18,070 nt of DNA. It comes from an uncultured Clostridia bacterium (GTDB taxonomy: Bacteria > Bacillota > Clostridia > Oscillospirales > CAG-272). The notes beneath the pieces are model-generated. The model was not told where the DNA came from. It did not search any database and was given only the letters and a program-made list of their open reading frames with translations. Position numbers and translations under genes: made by a program. The stretch covers positions 1-18,070 of the forward strand of contig CAJGEA010000022.1 of assembly GCA_904502015.1 (NCBI GenBank), given 5' to 3'. Shown in pieces: positions 1 through 7,457 of the stretch; position 1 is the first letter of the stretch; each line of letters begins with the position of its first letter.

Positions 1-133
1 CGCGGATGTACGGCTTGCCTGCTTTGCTCATGCAGGCGACGACGAGATCGGTATCCGTGATATAGCCAAGGCCTGTGACCTTGTCGATATCGTCTTTACG
101 ATACCTTGTTACGGAATACACTACTTTTTTCAT
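1..133 (-). CDS. Small protein of unknown function, 3' part cut by window edge
   Basis: The first 44 codons of a minus-strand gene are visible. They begin MKKVVYSVTRYRKDD and run off the left edge still open. The start at 131-133 is supported by a perfect AGGAGGT ribosome binding site at 142-148, eight bases upstream of the ATG. The visible part is basic at the N-terminus and then has a stretch reading KVTGLGYITDTDLVVACMSK. There is no signal peptide or membrane segment and no motif I recognise. Base composition is intermediate between the AT-rich gene to the right and the GC-rich DNA further along. No function is proposed. The call that it is a real gene rests on the ribosome binding site plus the uninterrupted frame. 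Confidence 0.6.
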   Translation of the reverse strand, partial: MKKVVYSVTRYRKDDIDKVTGLGYITDTDLVVACMSKAGKPYIR

Positions 134-224
134 TTTGGATTACCTCCTGATTTTTTATTTTGCCTTTCGGCAGGGTCAGGGGAGCATAGGTCGGTGCTCG
201 GAACGCCCATTTCGGCTATCGCCT

Positions 225-366
225 GCAGATGTCAACGAGAGGTATTGACGACTTTCGGTTCACGAAAAAATATTGCTTTTGGATATAGAAAAAACCAGGT
301 ATCGCTACCTGGCTGTTCTATATCTGTTTTCATTTTTCGGTGATATTTTTTCACGTTTACATCTGC
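225..366. repeat. Long imperfect palindrome, about 142 bases, with nested stems
   Basis: Four pairs of inverted segments nest around one centre. The outer pair is GCAGATGT at 225-232 and ACATCTGC at 359-366, extending inward to 12 matches of 13. Next is GAAAAAATAT at 264-273 with ATATTTTTTC at 343-352. Then GATATAGAA at 282-290 pairs with TTCTATATC at 316-324. The core is CCAGGTA at 295-301 with TACCTGG at 306-312 around a TCGC loop. The two arms differ by an extra stretch of roughly 20 bases in the left arm. It lies between two diverging genes and is not a simple terminator, because no T tract directly follows the core. It could be a miniature inverted-repeat element, a structured RNA, or a regulatory cruciform. 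Confidence 0.7.
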
Positions 367-441
367 GAGAGCTATGCTACACTGGACACAACGAAAGGCT
401 AAAAAATCAGGGATGATATATGATAATGCTTATACTGACTA

Positions 442-470
442 TTGTGCAATTCTTATTTATATGGTATAAT
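442..470 (+). promoter_or_regulatory. Extended -10 promoter for the nuclease gene
   Basis: A perfect TATAAT at 465-470 is preceded by TGG at 462-464 (extended -10). A weak -35 element TTGTGC lies at 442-447, at the ideal 17-base spacing. This would give transcription starting near 477 and a leader of about 65 bases before the ATG at 543. Confidence 0.65.
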
Positions 471-542
471 AAGATGTAAAGTAATGTTGTAGAGAATTGA
501 TTCAATTAAAAATCGCATGGTAAAGCAGACAGGAGGCAACAT

Positions 543-3500
543 ATGACATCTCATACGCAGCGAGACGGGAATCTCGATAGACTAACAGTAAAAAAACTTA
601 GTAATCCTTTTTCCACCGGTGGTGGCGGCGAAGATTTTGAGCACCGCGTTCAAGCAACATTTTTACTTGCTCTTTTGGTAAAAGGTTTTTCTCCTTTACT
701 AGACTTACCTGTAACCTCACTAGATTTTCAGGCCAAAAGACTCGATAAAGATATAGATGATATTGTAGTGACAGCTTGTGCAGAATCACGTTCAGCAAAG
801 CTGTTGTGCCAAATAAAACACGGAATAACTTTAGGAGACAATCCAACTTTCAAAGAAGTTATTGCCGCTGCTTGGAGCGATTTTAACAAAGAAACATTTG
901 ATCCAAACGCTGATAAGATTGTTTTGATTTCAGGTTCAGTGCCTAATGCAAATTCACTTCGTTTTATTCATGATCAAGCCAATGGCGCATCGAGTGCTAG
1001 AGACTTTTTAAATAGAATTCAAACTTCGAATTATTCTAGTGACATCAATAGAGAGAAACTAGATGTAATAAAAAGAAATTTATCACTGGCAAATAATAAA
1101 CAAGATGTTACTGACGAACAACTATGGGCGTTCTGTAAGATATTTACAATTCTCATTTTTGATTTAGACTATGAAAGTAGCATTAATGATTTTTTGATCC
1201 GCTCCTTAATAGCATCTAATTGTAAAGATGATGCGATGTTAGTATGGGCATTACTTATAGATTGGGCAAGCAGATATGATAAAAACGCTAGGCATGTTAC
1301 AATAAGTAGTATACCTGATTTCATAAAAGAAAAATTCATTAATGTAATTGATTTTCCTGAGATAAAAGAATTGCCTCGTGATTATTCGGATGACTCCTTT
1401 TGGGCGAAGATCGCTTTGGTGGGGGAATGGAATGAAAAGAATAGCAATGATAAAGAGTTGTTGGCAACTTTATTGGAAACGGATTATTCGGATATCCGCC
1501 GAAAACTCCAGGAAGACTCTCTGCAGCCTAATCCCAATGTCTCGTTCATGGACGGTATATGGCATATAAATCATAGACGTTCTGTAATTAAATCATGCTC
1601 AAAAACTTTTTTTGACGATATTATCAAGAAAGCCTTTGAAGTATCGAAAGCAGTCCTAAAAGAAAAGGATAAGCGTATTAAAGAAAACGGTGTTTTTGAT
1701 TGGCTGACTCCGGAAGGCGGTGCATTTGATTATTCTGATGCACTTAGGAATGGATTGATTCACGGTTTAGCGATAATCTGCAATGTTGGGCTGCAGACAT
1801 CTTGTTCGCCGGGTCTTATTGCTTCAGAGGCAAGAGACTTAATTCGTACAGTTTTTAGTGAAGCAGATAAAAACGTCTGGATGAGTTTGGATTCGCATTT
1901 GCCCGTGATAGCAGAAATATGTCCAGAAGCTTTTTTGGATTGCTTAGAGAGGCAAATCGTAACATCTCCTGAAAGCATTGAAGCATTATTTCCCAAGGCT
2001 AATGATAACCAAATATTCTCTCGAAATTTTATATGTTCAGTATTATGGTCAGTAGAAGGATTGGCTTGGGATGAGAATTATTTAATTAAGTGCATTAGGA
2101 TATTGGGGCTGTTGGCGAGTTTGAAATACGAGAAAACTAATTATTCCAACACTCCAACAAATTCAATTATCCATATTTTGCTCCCGTGGCATATCCAAAC
2201 AATGGCATCTGTTGAAAAACAGAAGTCTGCACTTGTGGCGTTACAACGCGAATGTCCAGCAATTGCTTGGATGATCACCACAAGACTGCTTCCTTATGCT
2301 ATCCGCATGACGGGGGGAACGCATCGTCCTCGATATATTCTACCTAATTTACCTAAAGAGATTAAGCTTTCGAATCAAGATATTGCATCTTTATATCAGT
2401 ACTACTCTCAACTAGCCCTGTCTCTTGCTAAAGAAAATTATGAAAAAATGAAAGATTTGTTATCCGACTTTGATCATATGGGACGAGAAAACATGATCGA
2501 ATTTCTTTCTTTAGTCAATATGAAGGCAGTAAATTGGGATGATTCTCAAAAATATCCATTTTGGAAAGCATTCAGTATTAAACAGCAATGGATAACCCAG
2601 CGCTCGGAAGATGAAATAGATTCATCCATGATGGAAATATTGGATTCCAGCATTGCTGTGACAGCTCCGACCGATATACGATATAGTTATCGGTTGTTGT
2701 ATGAATCGGGGTATATTGATTATGATGCAGATGATCAATTCGAAACAAAGTGGAAAGCCAAACGAAATAAGCAAAGAGAGGCAGTTTATGAGATATTTAC
2801 AACCTTTGGTATAGATTCAGTTGTTGAATTTGGAACGGGTCTCGATCAATCTGCGTGGGTTGCTCAACATTTAGGCATGAGATTAAGTGAAGACGAATTT
2901 AGCAGGCTTATACAACTTTGTTATGATAAAAAATTAGATAAGGCATTCTTTGCTTCGGTCATTTATGGTTATGTAATAGTAAAAGGCCCTGAGGTTTTAT
3001 TTTCAACAAAATTAGATACCTATGAAGCAAATTATGTGGCTTGGGTTTTGTCACAAGCCAGTTTGTCAATGCGGTTATTTGAAATTGCTGAACAAATCTT
3101 ACAAGAAAACTTGGATCTGTTTTGGAGTGCTATTCATATCCCCCGCTTCGGTTTAGACGATGGTGTTGATTTGGATTTTGTTTGGAAACACTTAGTGAAA
3201 GTAGAACGATATGCCGCTGCTGTCAATTTGTTCGGGATTTCTGCTGAAAAATGCAATATCATTCATACGGAGTTATATGAAGTTTTGATTAAAGCTGCAA
3301 CTACGGAAAGCAAGGACGAGTTGGATCCGGATGCAGTTTTCAATTTAATTGACTTGCTTCAACAAGAGAGAAGCATAAGCATAAAAGACATTTCGGAAAT
3401 TGAGATGATTTATTTGCTGTGGCTTGACAGTCGTTCTCCGGTAAAACCTTTGGCTATACGTTATAGACTTGCAAACGAACCTGAATTTTTCTGTGAACTT

Positions 3501-4058
3501 ATTAAGCTTTTTTATAGAAAAAAGCATTCAGATGCTCATGAAGAACCTATTTCTGAGCATGTCGGGAAGCGGCTATATCATCTAATATTCGAATTTTGTG
3601 TTGTGCCAGGAACAGATTGGGATGGGTGCTATCATGAAGATGTATTTACAAATTGGATGACTTACTGTAAAAAGTGGGGAAAAGAAGAAGATCGAGAAGA
3701 AGTGCTCCTTCAAACGATAGGTCAAGGTCTTTCGCACGCAAGAAAACTTGACGACGGTTTGATAGATGAGTTTATTATCAATGAATTGAACAAAATTGAA
3801 AATGACGAAATGAGACGGGGTTATTGTATTGGAGTATTCAATCAAAGAGGGGTTGTGACAGTAGATCCCGAAGGGAAACCGGAACTGCAATTGGCAAAAA
3901 AATATAACGAGATGGCCGAAAAAGTCGAATCTATGGGGTATGCGAAATACGCCGAAGCCTTACGTAATATCGCAACTGGTTATACAAATGAAGCAATGCG
4001 TTATATTAAGGAGCATCAACACATACAAGAAATGCATAAAAGAAAAGATGATGATTAA
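543..4058 (+). CDS. Cap4/DUF4297-like nuclease fused to long helical region, predicted defence protein
   Basis: This 1171-residue cytoplasmic protein starts at an ATG six bases after a perfect AGGAGG (531-536). Residues 20-135 hold a restriction-nuclease-like domain: NPFSTGGGGEDFE (E33), then DIDDIVV (D73), then QIKH (Q90, K92), which fits the E...D...QxK active site of Cap4/DUF4297-type double-strand DNA nucleases. The rest is alpha-helical with no signal peptide, no membrane segment and no Walker A motif. Blocks such as LLPWHIQT (547-554), THRPRY (593-598) and a C-terminal GVVTVDPEGKPE with amphipathic helices (1103-1171) match, from memory, a family of large uncharacterised predicted immune proteins. 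The helical part probably senses an invader or restrains the nuclease. The gene has its own promoter and terminator, has no partner gene, and is far more AT-rich than the DNA to its right, which suggests horizontal transfer. The nuclease call is fairly sure; the defence role is inferred. Confidence 0.8.
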   Translation: MTSHTQRDGNLDRLTVKKLSNPFSTGGGGEDFEHRVQATFLLALLVKGFSPLLDLPVTSLDFQAKRLDKDIDDIVVTACAESRSAKLLCQIKHGITLGDNPTFKEVIAAAWSDFNKETFDPNADKIVLISGSVPNANSLRFIHDQANGASSARDFLNRIQTSNYSSDINREKLDVIKRNLSLANNKQDVTDEQLWAFCKIFTILIFDLDYESSINDFLIRSLIASNCKDDAMLVWALLIDWASRYDKNARHVTISSIPDFIKEKFINVIDFPEIKELPRDYSDDSFWAKIALVGEWNEKNSNDKELLATLLETDYSDIRRKLQEDSLQPNPNVSFMDGIWHINHRRSVIKSCSKTFFDDIIKKAFEVSKAVLKEKDKRIKENGVFDWLTPEGGAFDYSDALRNGLIHGLAIICNVGLQTSCSPGLIASEARDLIRTVFSEADKNVWMSLDSHLPVIAEICPEAFLDCLERQIVTSPESIEALFPKANDNQIFSRNFICSVLWSVEGLAWDENYLIKCIRILGLLASLKYEKTNYSNTPTNSIIHILLPWHIQTMASVEKQKSALVALQRECPAIAWMITTRLLPYAIRMTGGTHRPRYILPNLPKEIKLSNQDIASLYQYYSQLALSLAKENYEKMKDLLSDFDHMGRENMIEFLSLVNMKAVNWDDSQKYPFWKAFSIKQQWITQRSEDEIDSSMMEILDSSIAVTAPTDIRYSYRLLYESGYIDYDADDQFETKWKAKRNKQREAVYEIFTTFGIDSVVEFGTGLDQSAWVAQHLGMRLSEDEFSRLIQLCYDKKLDKAFFASVIYGYVIVKGPEVLFSTKLDTYEANYVAWVLSQASLSMRLFEIAEQILQENLDLFWSAIHIPRFGLDDGVDLDFVWKHLVKVERYAAAVNLFGISAEKCNIIHTELYEVLIKAATTESKDELDPDAVFNLIDLLQQERSISIKDISEIEMIYLLWLDSRSPVKPLAIRYRLANEPEFFCELIKLFYRKKHSDAHEEPISEHVGKRLYHLIFEFCVVPGTDWDGCYHEDVFTNWMTYCKKWGKEEDREEVLLQTIGQGLSHARKLDDGLIDEFIINELNKIENDEMRRGYCIGVFNQRGVVTVDPEGKPELQLAKKYNEMAEKVESMGYAKYAEALRNIATGYTNEAMRYIKEHQHIQEMHKRKDDD

Positions 4059-4097
4059 ACAAACTTTTTCAGTTGTCTAGACTGCAAAACACAATAG

Positions 4098-4136
4098 GCC
4101 CGACAATTCTCAGATCGAGGATTGTCGGGCTTATTA
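4098..4136 (+). terminator. Terminator of the nuclease gene
   Basis: GCCCGACAAT (4098-4107) pairs perfectly with ATTGTCGGGC (4121-4130). A T-G wobble and CTC/GAG (4109-4111, 4117-4119) extend the stem over an AGATC loop. The sequence TTATTA follows, so the U tract is weak. It lies 40 bases after the stop at 4058. Confidence 0.75.
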
Positions 4137-4326
4137 CATATTGTATACTACTTTGGCCTCACGAATAAGTAATAATGAGCGATAAAGCAGTCATAACTGA
4201 TATTGTTAGGCTGTATGGATTAAGCGGATAGGGATTTTGCATAACGCAGAAATGAAAAAATACTAATGAAACACCTCACTAACCCACAGGGGGAATTTAA
4301 TAGGTGGGGCGATAAGTCAAACTAAA
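4131..4326. other. AT-rich intergenic stretch without a recognisable gene
   Basis: Stop codons are frequent in all frames and there is no good ribosome binding site. No homology to the tRNA 3' end and no integrase remnant could be seen. Composition resembles the nuclease gene rather than the GC-rich DNA beyond 4500, so it probably belongs to the acquired segment. Confidence 0.5.
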
Positions 4327-4387
4327 AAACCTTACTAATTCGTTCACAATTCGTTTGGAATTTCGAACGTTCGAATTAGTAAGGTTT
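4323..4387 (-). terminator. Terminator of tRNA-Pro
   Basis: A perfect 16-base inverted repeat joins 4327-4342 and 4372-4387 (in transcript sense AAACCTTACTAATTCG and its complement). On the minus strand the stem is followed by a run of six T (4324-4329). The loop is about 29 bases and carries further partly self-complementary CGAATT/AATTCG copies. The stem begins at the first C of the encoded CCA end, so the tRNA and terminator are directly abutting. Confidence 0.8.
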
Positions 4388-4462
4388 GGTCGAAGTGGCG
4401 GGACTCGAACTCGCGGCCTCCAGTACCCGAAACTGGCGCGCTACCACCTGCGCTACACCTCG
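4387..4462 (-). tRNA. tRNA-Pro (anticodon CGG)
   Basis: A complete 76-base cloverleaf reads on the minus strand. The acceptor stem CGAGGTG pairs with CACTTCG (one G-T wobble), followed by discriminator A and an encoded CCA at 4389-4387. The D arm is GCGC/GCGC with an AGGTGGTA loop. The anticodon stem CCAGT/ACTGG encloses TTCGGGT, placing anticodon CGG at 4429-4427, for proline CCG codons. The T arm is GCGAG-TTCGAGT-CCCGC with one A-C mismatch. The C1-G72 pair and A73 fit proline tRNAs. A consensus promoter lies just upstream and a terminator abuts the 3' end. Confidence 0.95.
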
Positions 4463-4474
4463 ATTTACCATGAT

Positions 4475-4503
4475 ATTATAGCACATCGAGGTTGGTTTGT
4501 CAA
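4475..4503 (-). promoter_or_regulatory. Perfect sigma-A consensus promoter of tRNA-Pro
   Basis: On the minus strand TTGACA (4503-4498) and TATAAT (4480-4475) are both exact consensus with a 17-base spacer. Transcription would begin near 4468, a few bases before the tRNA 5' end at 4462, as expected for a strongly expressed stable RNA. Confidence 0.9.
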
Positions 4504-4571
4504 CCCGTTTTCGGAAAATATCCGCGCTGCGGTGCTTTTGTTTCACGTTGGTTACCGTTTTTGCAACCTAC

Positions 4572-4590
4572 CCCTGCCGCAGTGGCAGGG
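4572..4590 (-). terminator. Possible terminator hairpin after the DHHW gene
   Basis: CCCTGCC and GGCAGGG form a 7-base GC-rich stem with a 5-base loop, 13 bases beyond the stop of the minus-strand gene ending at 4604. No T tract follows on the minus strand, so it may be a weak or factor-assisted terminator. Confidence 0.4.
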
Positions 4591-4603
4591 ATATTGTCGC
4601 ATT

Positions 4604-5806
4604 TTACCGCAGGCGGAGCAGGCAGTCCGAGGTGATGAGGTTCTCGCGGTTGCACACGATCAGAACCCGCTCACAGCCGTACTCGGCGGCGAGGGCAGTG
4701 AGGTCGGTCTTGTCGCCCGTAATATTGACCATCACGAGGTCGAAATGGCGGGCAAGGAAGGGCGTCATGGTGTTGGCAAACGAGTCCTTGGCGATGAGCA
4801 GGCGGGGGCGGGCCTCGCCGTTCTCGGACGCTACGGTGTCGGTGACGGTCAAAATGCTTCGCGCTTCACCGAGGAACGCGCTGTACTTATCCTTTTCTCC
4901 GAGGTAGCTTTCCACGATAAAACCGCGCTCGGTGATGGGGGTGCCGTCACCGTTTTTCACCGCAAAGCGGTCGTCCGAGCCGTCCTTGGCGCTCCAGATC
5001 TCCAGCTCGTCGGGGGCGATGAAATACAGCCCCGCGCGGGAGTAGGTCGTGCCGTAAAAATCGGTGACGGTTCGCACATCAAAGGCATCGGCAGGGATGA
5101 TCTCATCTGCCATTCCCCAAGCGGTCAGGGTGGCGGCGTAGGCGGTGTAGGCGCCCTTGGTCGTCCAGTGGTGGTCGGTGCGGTAGTAGACGTACTCGCC
5201 CGCATCGTAGGCTTGACGGAATGTGTCAAGCAGATTGATCTGCTCTACCTGCGCACCGTCCAGCGCGTCGGTGACGGTGCGGTCGAGGGAATCCGAGAGG
5301 TCGCTCGGGTAGTCGAAGGCCGATACAGCCACGTCCACGGTGCGGGGGGCGAGCAGGATGGTGAGGGGGACGCCGTTTGCGGCAAGGGAATCTCGGACGT
5401 GGGCGACGTTCTTAAGGCTGTTTTGCACGTGGGATTCCGAGTAGTAGTCGGTATCGGCGGCACGCTCGGTGCGGCTGATATAGGCGTCAAAGCGGCGCAC
5501 AGCAAGCTGACCGTTCTTGCCGTATAGGACACCGTTGGATTCTCCGCGCAGCTGGGCGATCTCGCCGATGCCGTGCAGGCCAACGAAGCCCGTACGCAGG
5601 GGGAACTGATCCGAGAAATAGTCGGTCAGCGCGCCCGAGAGCGAGCCGTCGAGCAGGGAGCTGAGGGTGATTGGGGGCAGGGTTTGAAGGGGGCGGTTCT
5701 CGTTTTCCGAGCGGGAGGCATCGGGGAGGATCCAGAACGCCGCGCCAAAGCCCAGAATGATGGCGAGGAACAGGGCGGTGATGGTGATATTGATTTTCTT
5801 TTGCAT
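4604..5806 (-). CDS. DHHW family protein, SGNH-like partner of the MBOAT acyltransferase
   Basis: This 400-residue protein is anchored by one N-terminal membrane helix (residues about 7-27) and otherwise lies outside the membrane. The family signature DHHW is at 211-214. An N-terminal SENENRPLQ block (33-41) and KDSFANTMTPFLARHF (340-355) supply the D-H and Ser positions expected of AlgJ/AlgX/SGNH-like acetyl-transfer proteins. The likely role is to move acetyl groups, delivered through the membrane by the neighbouring MBOAT protein, onto an extracellular polysaccharide or wall polymer. The start at MQKK is preferred over an in-frame upstream start because GGAG lies at 5815-5812, the hydrophobic helix follows immediately, and the upstream extension would overlap the MBOAT gene. 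It sits 22 bases after the MBOAT stop, so the two are probably one operon. The acceptor polymer is unknown. Confidence 0.88.
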   Translation of the reverse strand: MQKKINITITALFLAIILGFGAAFWILPDASRSENENRPLQTLPPITLSSLLDGSLSGALTDYFSDQFPLRTGFVGLHGIGEIAQLRGESNGVLYGKNGQLAVRRFDAYISRTERAADTDYYSESHVQNSLKNVAHVRDSLAANGVPLTILLAPRTVDVAVSAFDYPSDLSDSLDRTVTDALDGAQVEQINLLDTFRQAYDAGEYVYYRTDHHWTTKGAYTAYAATLTAWGMADEIIPADAFDVRTVTDFYGTTYSRAGLYFIAPDELEIWSAKDGSDDRFAVKNGDGTPITERGFIVESYLGEKDKYSAFLGEARSILTVTDTVASENGEARPRLLIAKDSFANTMTPFLARHFDLVMVNITGDKTDLTALAAEYGCERVLIVCNRENLITSDCLLRLR

Positions 5807-5828
5807 GAGGACTCCTTTATGCGGGAGA

Positions 5829-7250
5829 TCAGAAATTGAAATAGAGGAAGGGACTGTACGTGCCGCTGACGGTGTAGGCGATGGCGAGGACGAGCAGGAT
5901 GCCCAGCGCGACGGGCTCACACACCGCGACGGCGGGGTGCTTGTCACGCAGGCGGCCGAGCCGGCGGGCGGGGTAGGGAGTAGCCGCAAGGATACCTACG
6001 ATGAGCAGAGGCAGGGCGCGCAAAAACTCGTAGCCTACGACTGCCGAGACGACCGACACCGTGCCGATACCGAACATGCCGCCGACGATGCGCCATGCCT
6101 CGGACAGGTCGGTGTGGTCAAAGATCATCCAGCTGATGCCCACGAGGACGAGCGCCCAGACGTGACCCAGTGCGCGGGTGACACGGTTCTTGTCAAACAC
6201 CTTGAGCAGGAATACTTTTTCCAGCGCGAGGAACACGAAGAAGAACGCGCCCCACAGGACGAAGTTCCACGCCGCGCCATGCCAGAAGCCCGTGAGCAGC
6301 CACACCGCCGCCAGATTGAGGAACTGGCGCGCGATGCCACGGCGGTTGCCGCCGAGGGGGATATAGACATACTCGCGAAACCACGAGGACAGCGACATAT
6401 GCCACCGCCGCCAGAAATCGGTGATGCTGGAGGCGATATAGGGATAGTTGAAGTTCTCAAGGAACTCAAAGCCGAGCATTCGTCCCAGTCCGATGGCCAT
6501 GTCGGAGTAGCCTGAAAAATCGAAGTAGATGTGCAGGGTGAAGGTCAACACCAGCAGCCACGAGGTCAGCACGGTAGGCTGGAAGTCCGAGGTGGAGCCG
6601 AGGTAGGCGTACAGCGCGGCGAGGGAGTCTCCGAGCAGCACCTTTTTGGCAAAGCCCACCGTAAAGCGGCGCACGCCCGAGGCGAACTTGTCCACCGTGT
6701 GCGAGCGGCTTGCGAGCTGATCGTTGACGTCGCGGTAGCGCACGATGGGGCCCGCGATGAGCTGGGGGAACAGCGCGACGTAGGTGCCGAAGGACACGAA
6801 ATTGCGCTGGGTGTCGGTGTCGCCGCGGTACAGATCGATGGAGTAGGACATGATCTGGAAGGTGTAGAAGCTGATGCCGATGGGGAGCGTCAGCCCCTCA
6901 ATGGGGGTCAGGACGTTCGCCAGCGCGGGGATGAGCCGCAGGTTTTCAATAAAGAAATTGGTGTACTTGAAGAACAGCAAAAATGCGAGGTTGAGCACGA
7001 GGGAGACGGCCAGCCACGCGCGGGCGCGGCGGGGATTCGTCGTGCGGTATTTGCCGATGGGGAAGCCCGTGAGGTAGGCGACCAGTACCGACGTCAGCAT
7101 GACGGCGATATAGCGCGGCTCGCCGAAGCCGTAGAAGAGCAGGCTGACCGCAAAAAGCACCCAGTTGCGATACCGCAACGGTGTGATGAAGTAGAGCGGT
7201 ATGGTCACGGCGAGAAAGCCGAACAGGAAAATGGTAGAGGAGAAGACCAT
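5829..7250 (-). CDS. MBOAT family O-acyltransferase (AlgI/PatA-like)
   Basis: This 473-residue multi-pass membrane protein has the full AlgI-type signature: LPIGISFYTFQ (122-132), QLIAGPIVRY (163-172), YFDFSGYSDMAIGLGRMLGF (242-261), then DFWRRWHMSLSSWFREYVYI (278-297) with H284, and LLTGFWHGAAWNFVLWG (318-334) with the conserved catalytic His H324. The family transfers an acyl group, usually acetyl, from the cytoplasm across the membrane to extracellular polymers such as alginate-like polysaccharide, peptidoglycan or teichoic acid. The start MVFSSTIFLF is chosen because a GGAA element precedes it at 7260-7257 and the in-frame upstream extension runs through an intergenic repeat. It is the first gene of a two-gene unit with the DHHW protein. 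Length and motifs are intact. Confidence 0.93.
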   Translation of the reverse strand: MVFSSTIFLFGFLAVTIPLYFITPLRYRNWVLFAVSLLFYGFGEPRYIAVMLTSVLVAYLTGFPIGKYRTTNPRRARAWLAVSLVLNLAFLLFFKYTNFFIENLRLIPALANVLTPIEGLTLPIGISFYTFQIMSYSIDLYRGDTDTQRNFVSFGTYVALFPQLIAGPIVRYRDVNDQLASRSHTVDKFASGVRRFTVGFAKKVLLGDSLAALYAYLGSTSDFQPTVLTSWLLVLTFTLHIYFDFSGYSDMAIGLGRMLGFEFLENFNYPYIASSITDFWRRWHMSLSSWFREYVYIPLGGNRRGIARQFLNLAAVWLLTGFWHGAAWNFVLWGAFFFVFLALEKVFLLKVFDKNRVTRALGHVWALVLVGISWMIFDHTDLSEAWRIVGGMFGIGTVSVVSAVVGYEFLRALPLLIVGILAATPYPARRLGRLRDKHPAVAVCEPVALGILLVLAIAYTVSGTYSPFLYFNF

Positions 7251-7285
7251 AGAGGTTTCCTTTCGTAGGGTTCGATTAGTAATCA

Positions 7286-7362
7286 AGAAAGCCCTCTCCG
7301 CCAGCACGCGACTTGCCGCGGCAAGCCGCCGGCGTGCCACCTCCCCCAAAGGGGGAGGCTTA
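7286..7362. repeat. Intergenic palindromic repeat, unit A
   Basis: This GC-rich unit contains CTTGCCGCGGCAAG (7312-7325, perfect palindrome) and CCTCCCCC-AAA-GGGGGAGG (7340-7358). It is bordered by AAGAAAGCCCTCTCCG on the left and GGCTT on the right. It has the appearance of a dispersed intergenic repeat that I recall from Clostridia genomes, but no second full copy is in this window. Confidence 0.6.
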
Positions 7363-7379
7363 TATGACGAGACGTGTCA

Positions 7380-7426
7380 GAGGCTTTCCCTGCGGGAGAG
7401 CTCCCGCGAAGCGGGTGAGAGGGTTA
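7380..7426. repeat. Intergenic palindromic repeat, unit B
   Basis: A second unit starts GAGGCTTTCCCTGCGGGAG and includes overlapping stems CGGGAG/CTCCCG (7393-7406) and CCCGC-GAA-GCGGG (7403-7415), ending GAGAGGGTT. It mirrors parts of unit A (AGGCTT and AGAGGG edges), so the two may be a tandem or inverted pair of one family between murC and the MBOAT gene. Confidence 0.5.
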
Positions 7427-7457
7427 CGTATTTCAAGGGTAAAAAGGGAGTGCAATG

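Noticed and set aside
134..542. Search for an integrase remnant, toxin-antitoxin pair or tRNA 3'-end duplicate upstream of the nuclease gene
   Set aside because: No open frame with a ribosome site and no match to the tRNA-Pro 3' end could be found; only the palindrome and promoter are supported.
543..4058. AVAST/STAND assignment for the 1171-residue protein
   Set aside because: No GxxxxGK(S/T) Walker A motif could be found anywhere in the protein, so an NTPase-based classification is not supported.
5807..5989. Longer start for the DHHW protein (61 extra residues)
   Set aside because: The extension overlaps the MBOAT gene, is low-complexity, and lacks a ribosome site; MQKK has GGAG and the membrane helix directly after it.
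4355..7268. Long plus-strand open frames (about 390, 252 and 245 codons) opposite the DHHW and MBOAT genes
   Set aside because: They lie antisense to genes with clear family motifs, have no ribosome sites, and encode charged low-complexity sequence typical of the reverse reading of GC-rich genes; the first also starts inside the tRNA region.
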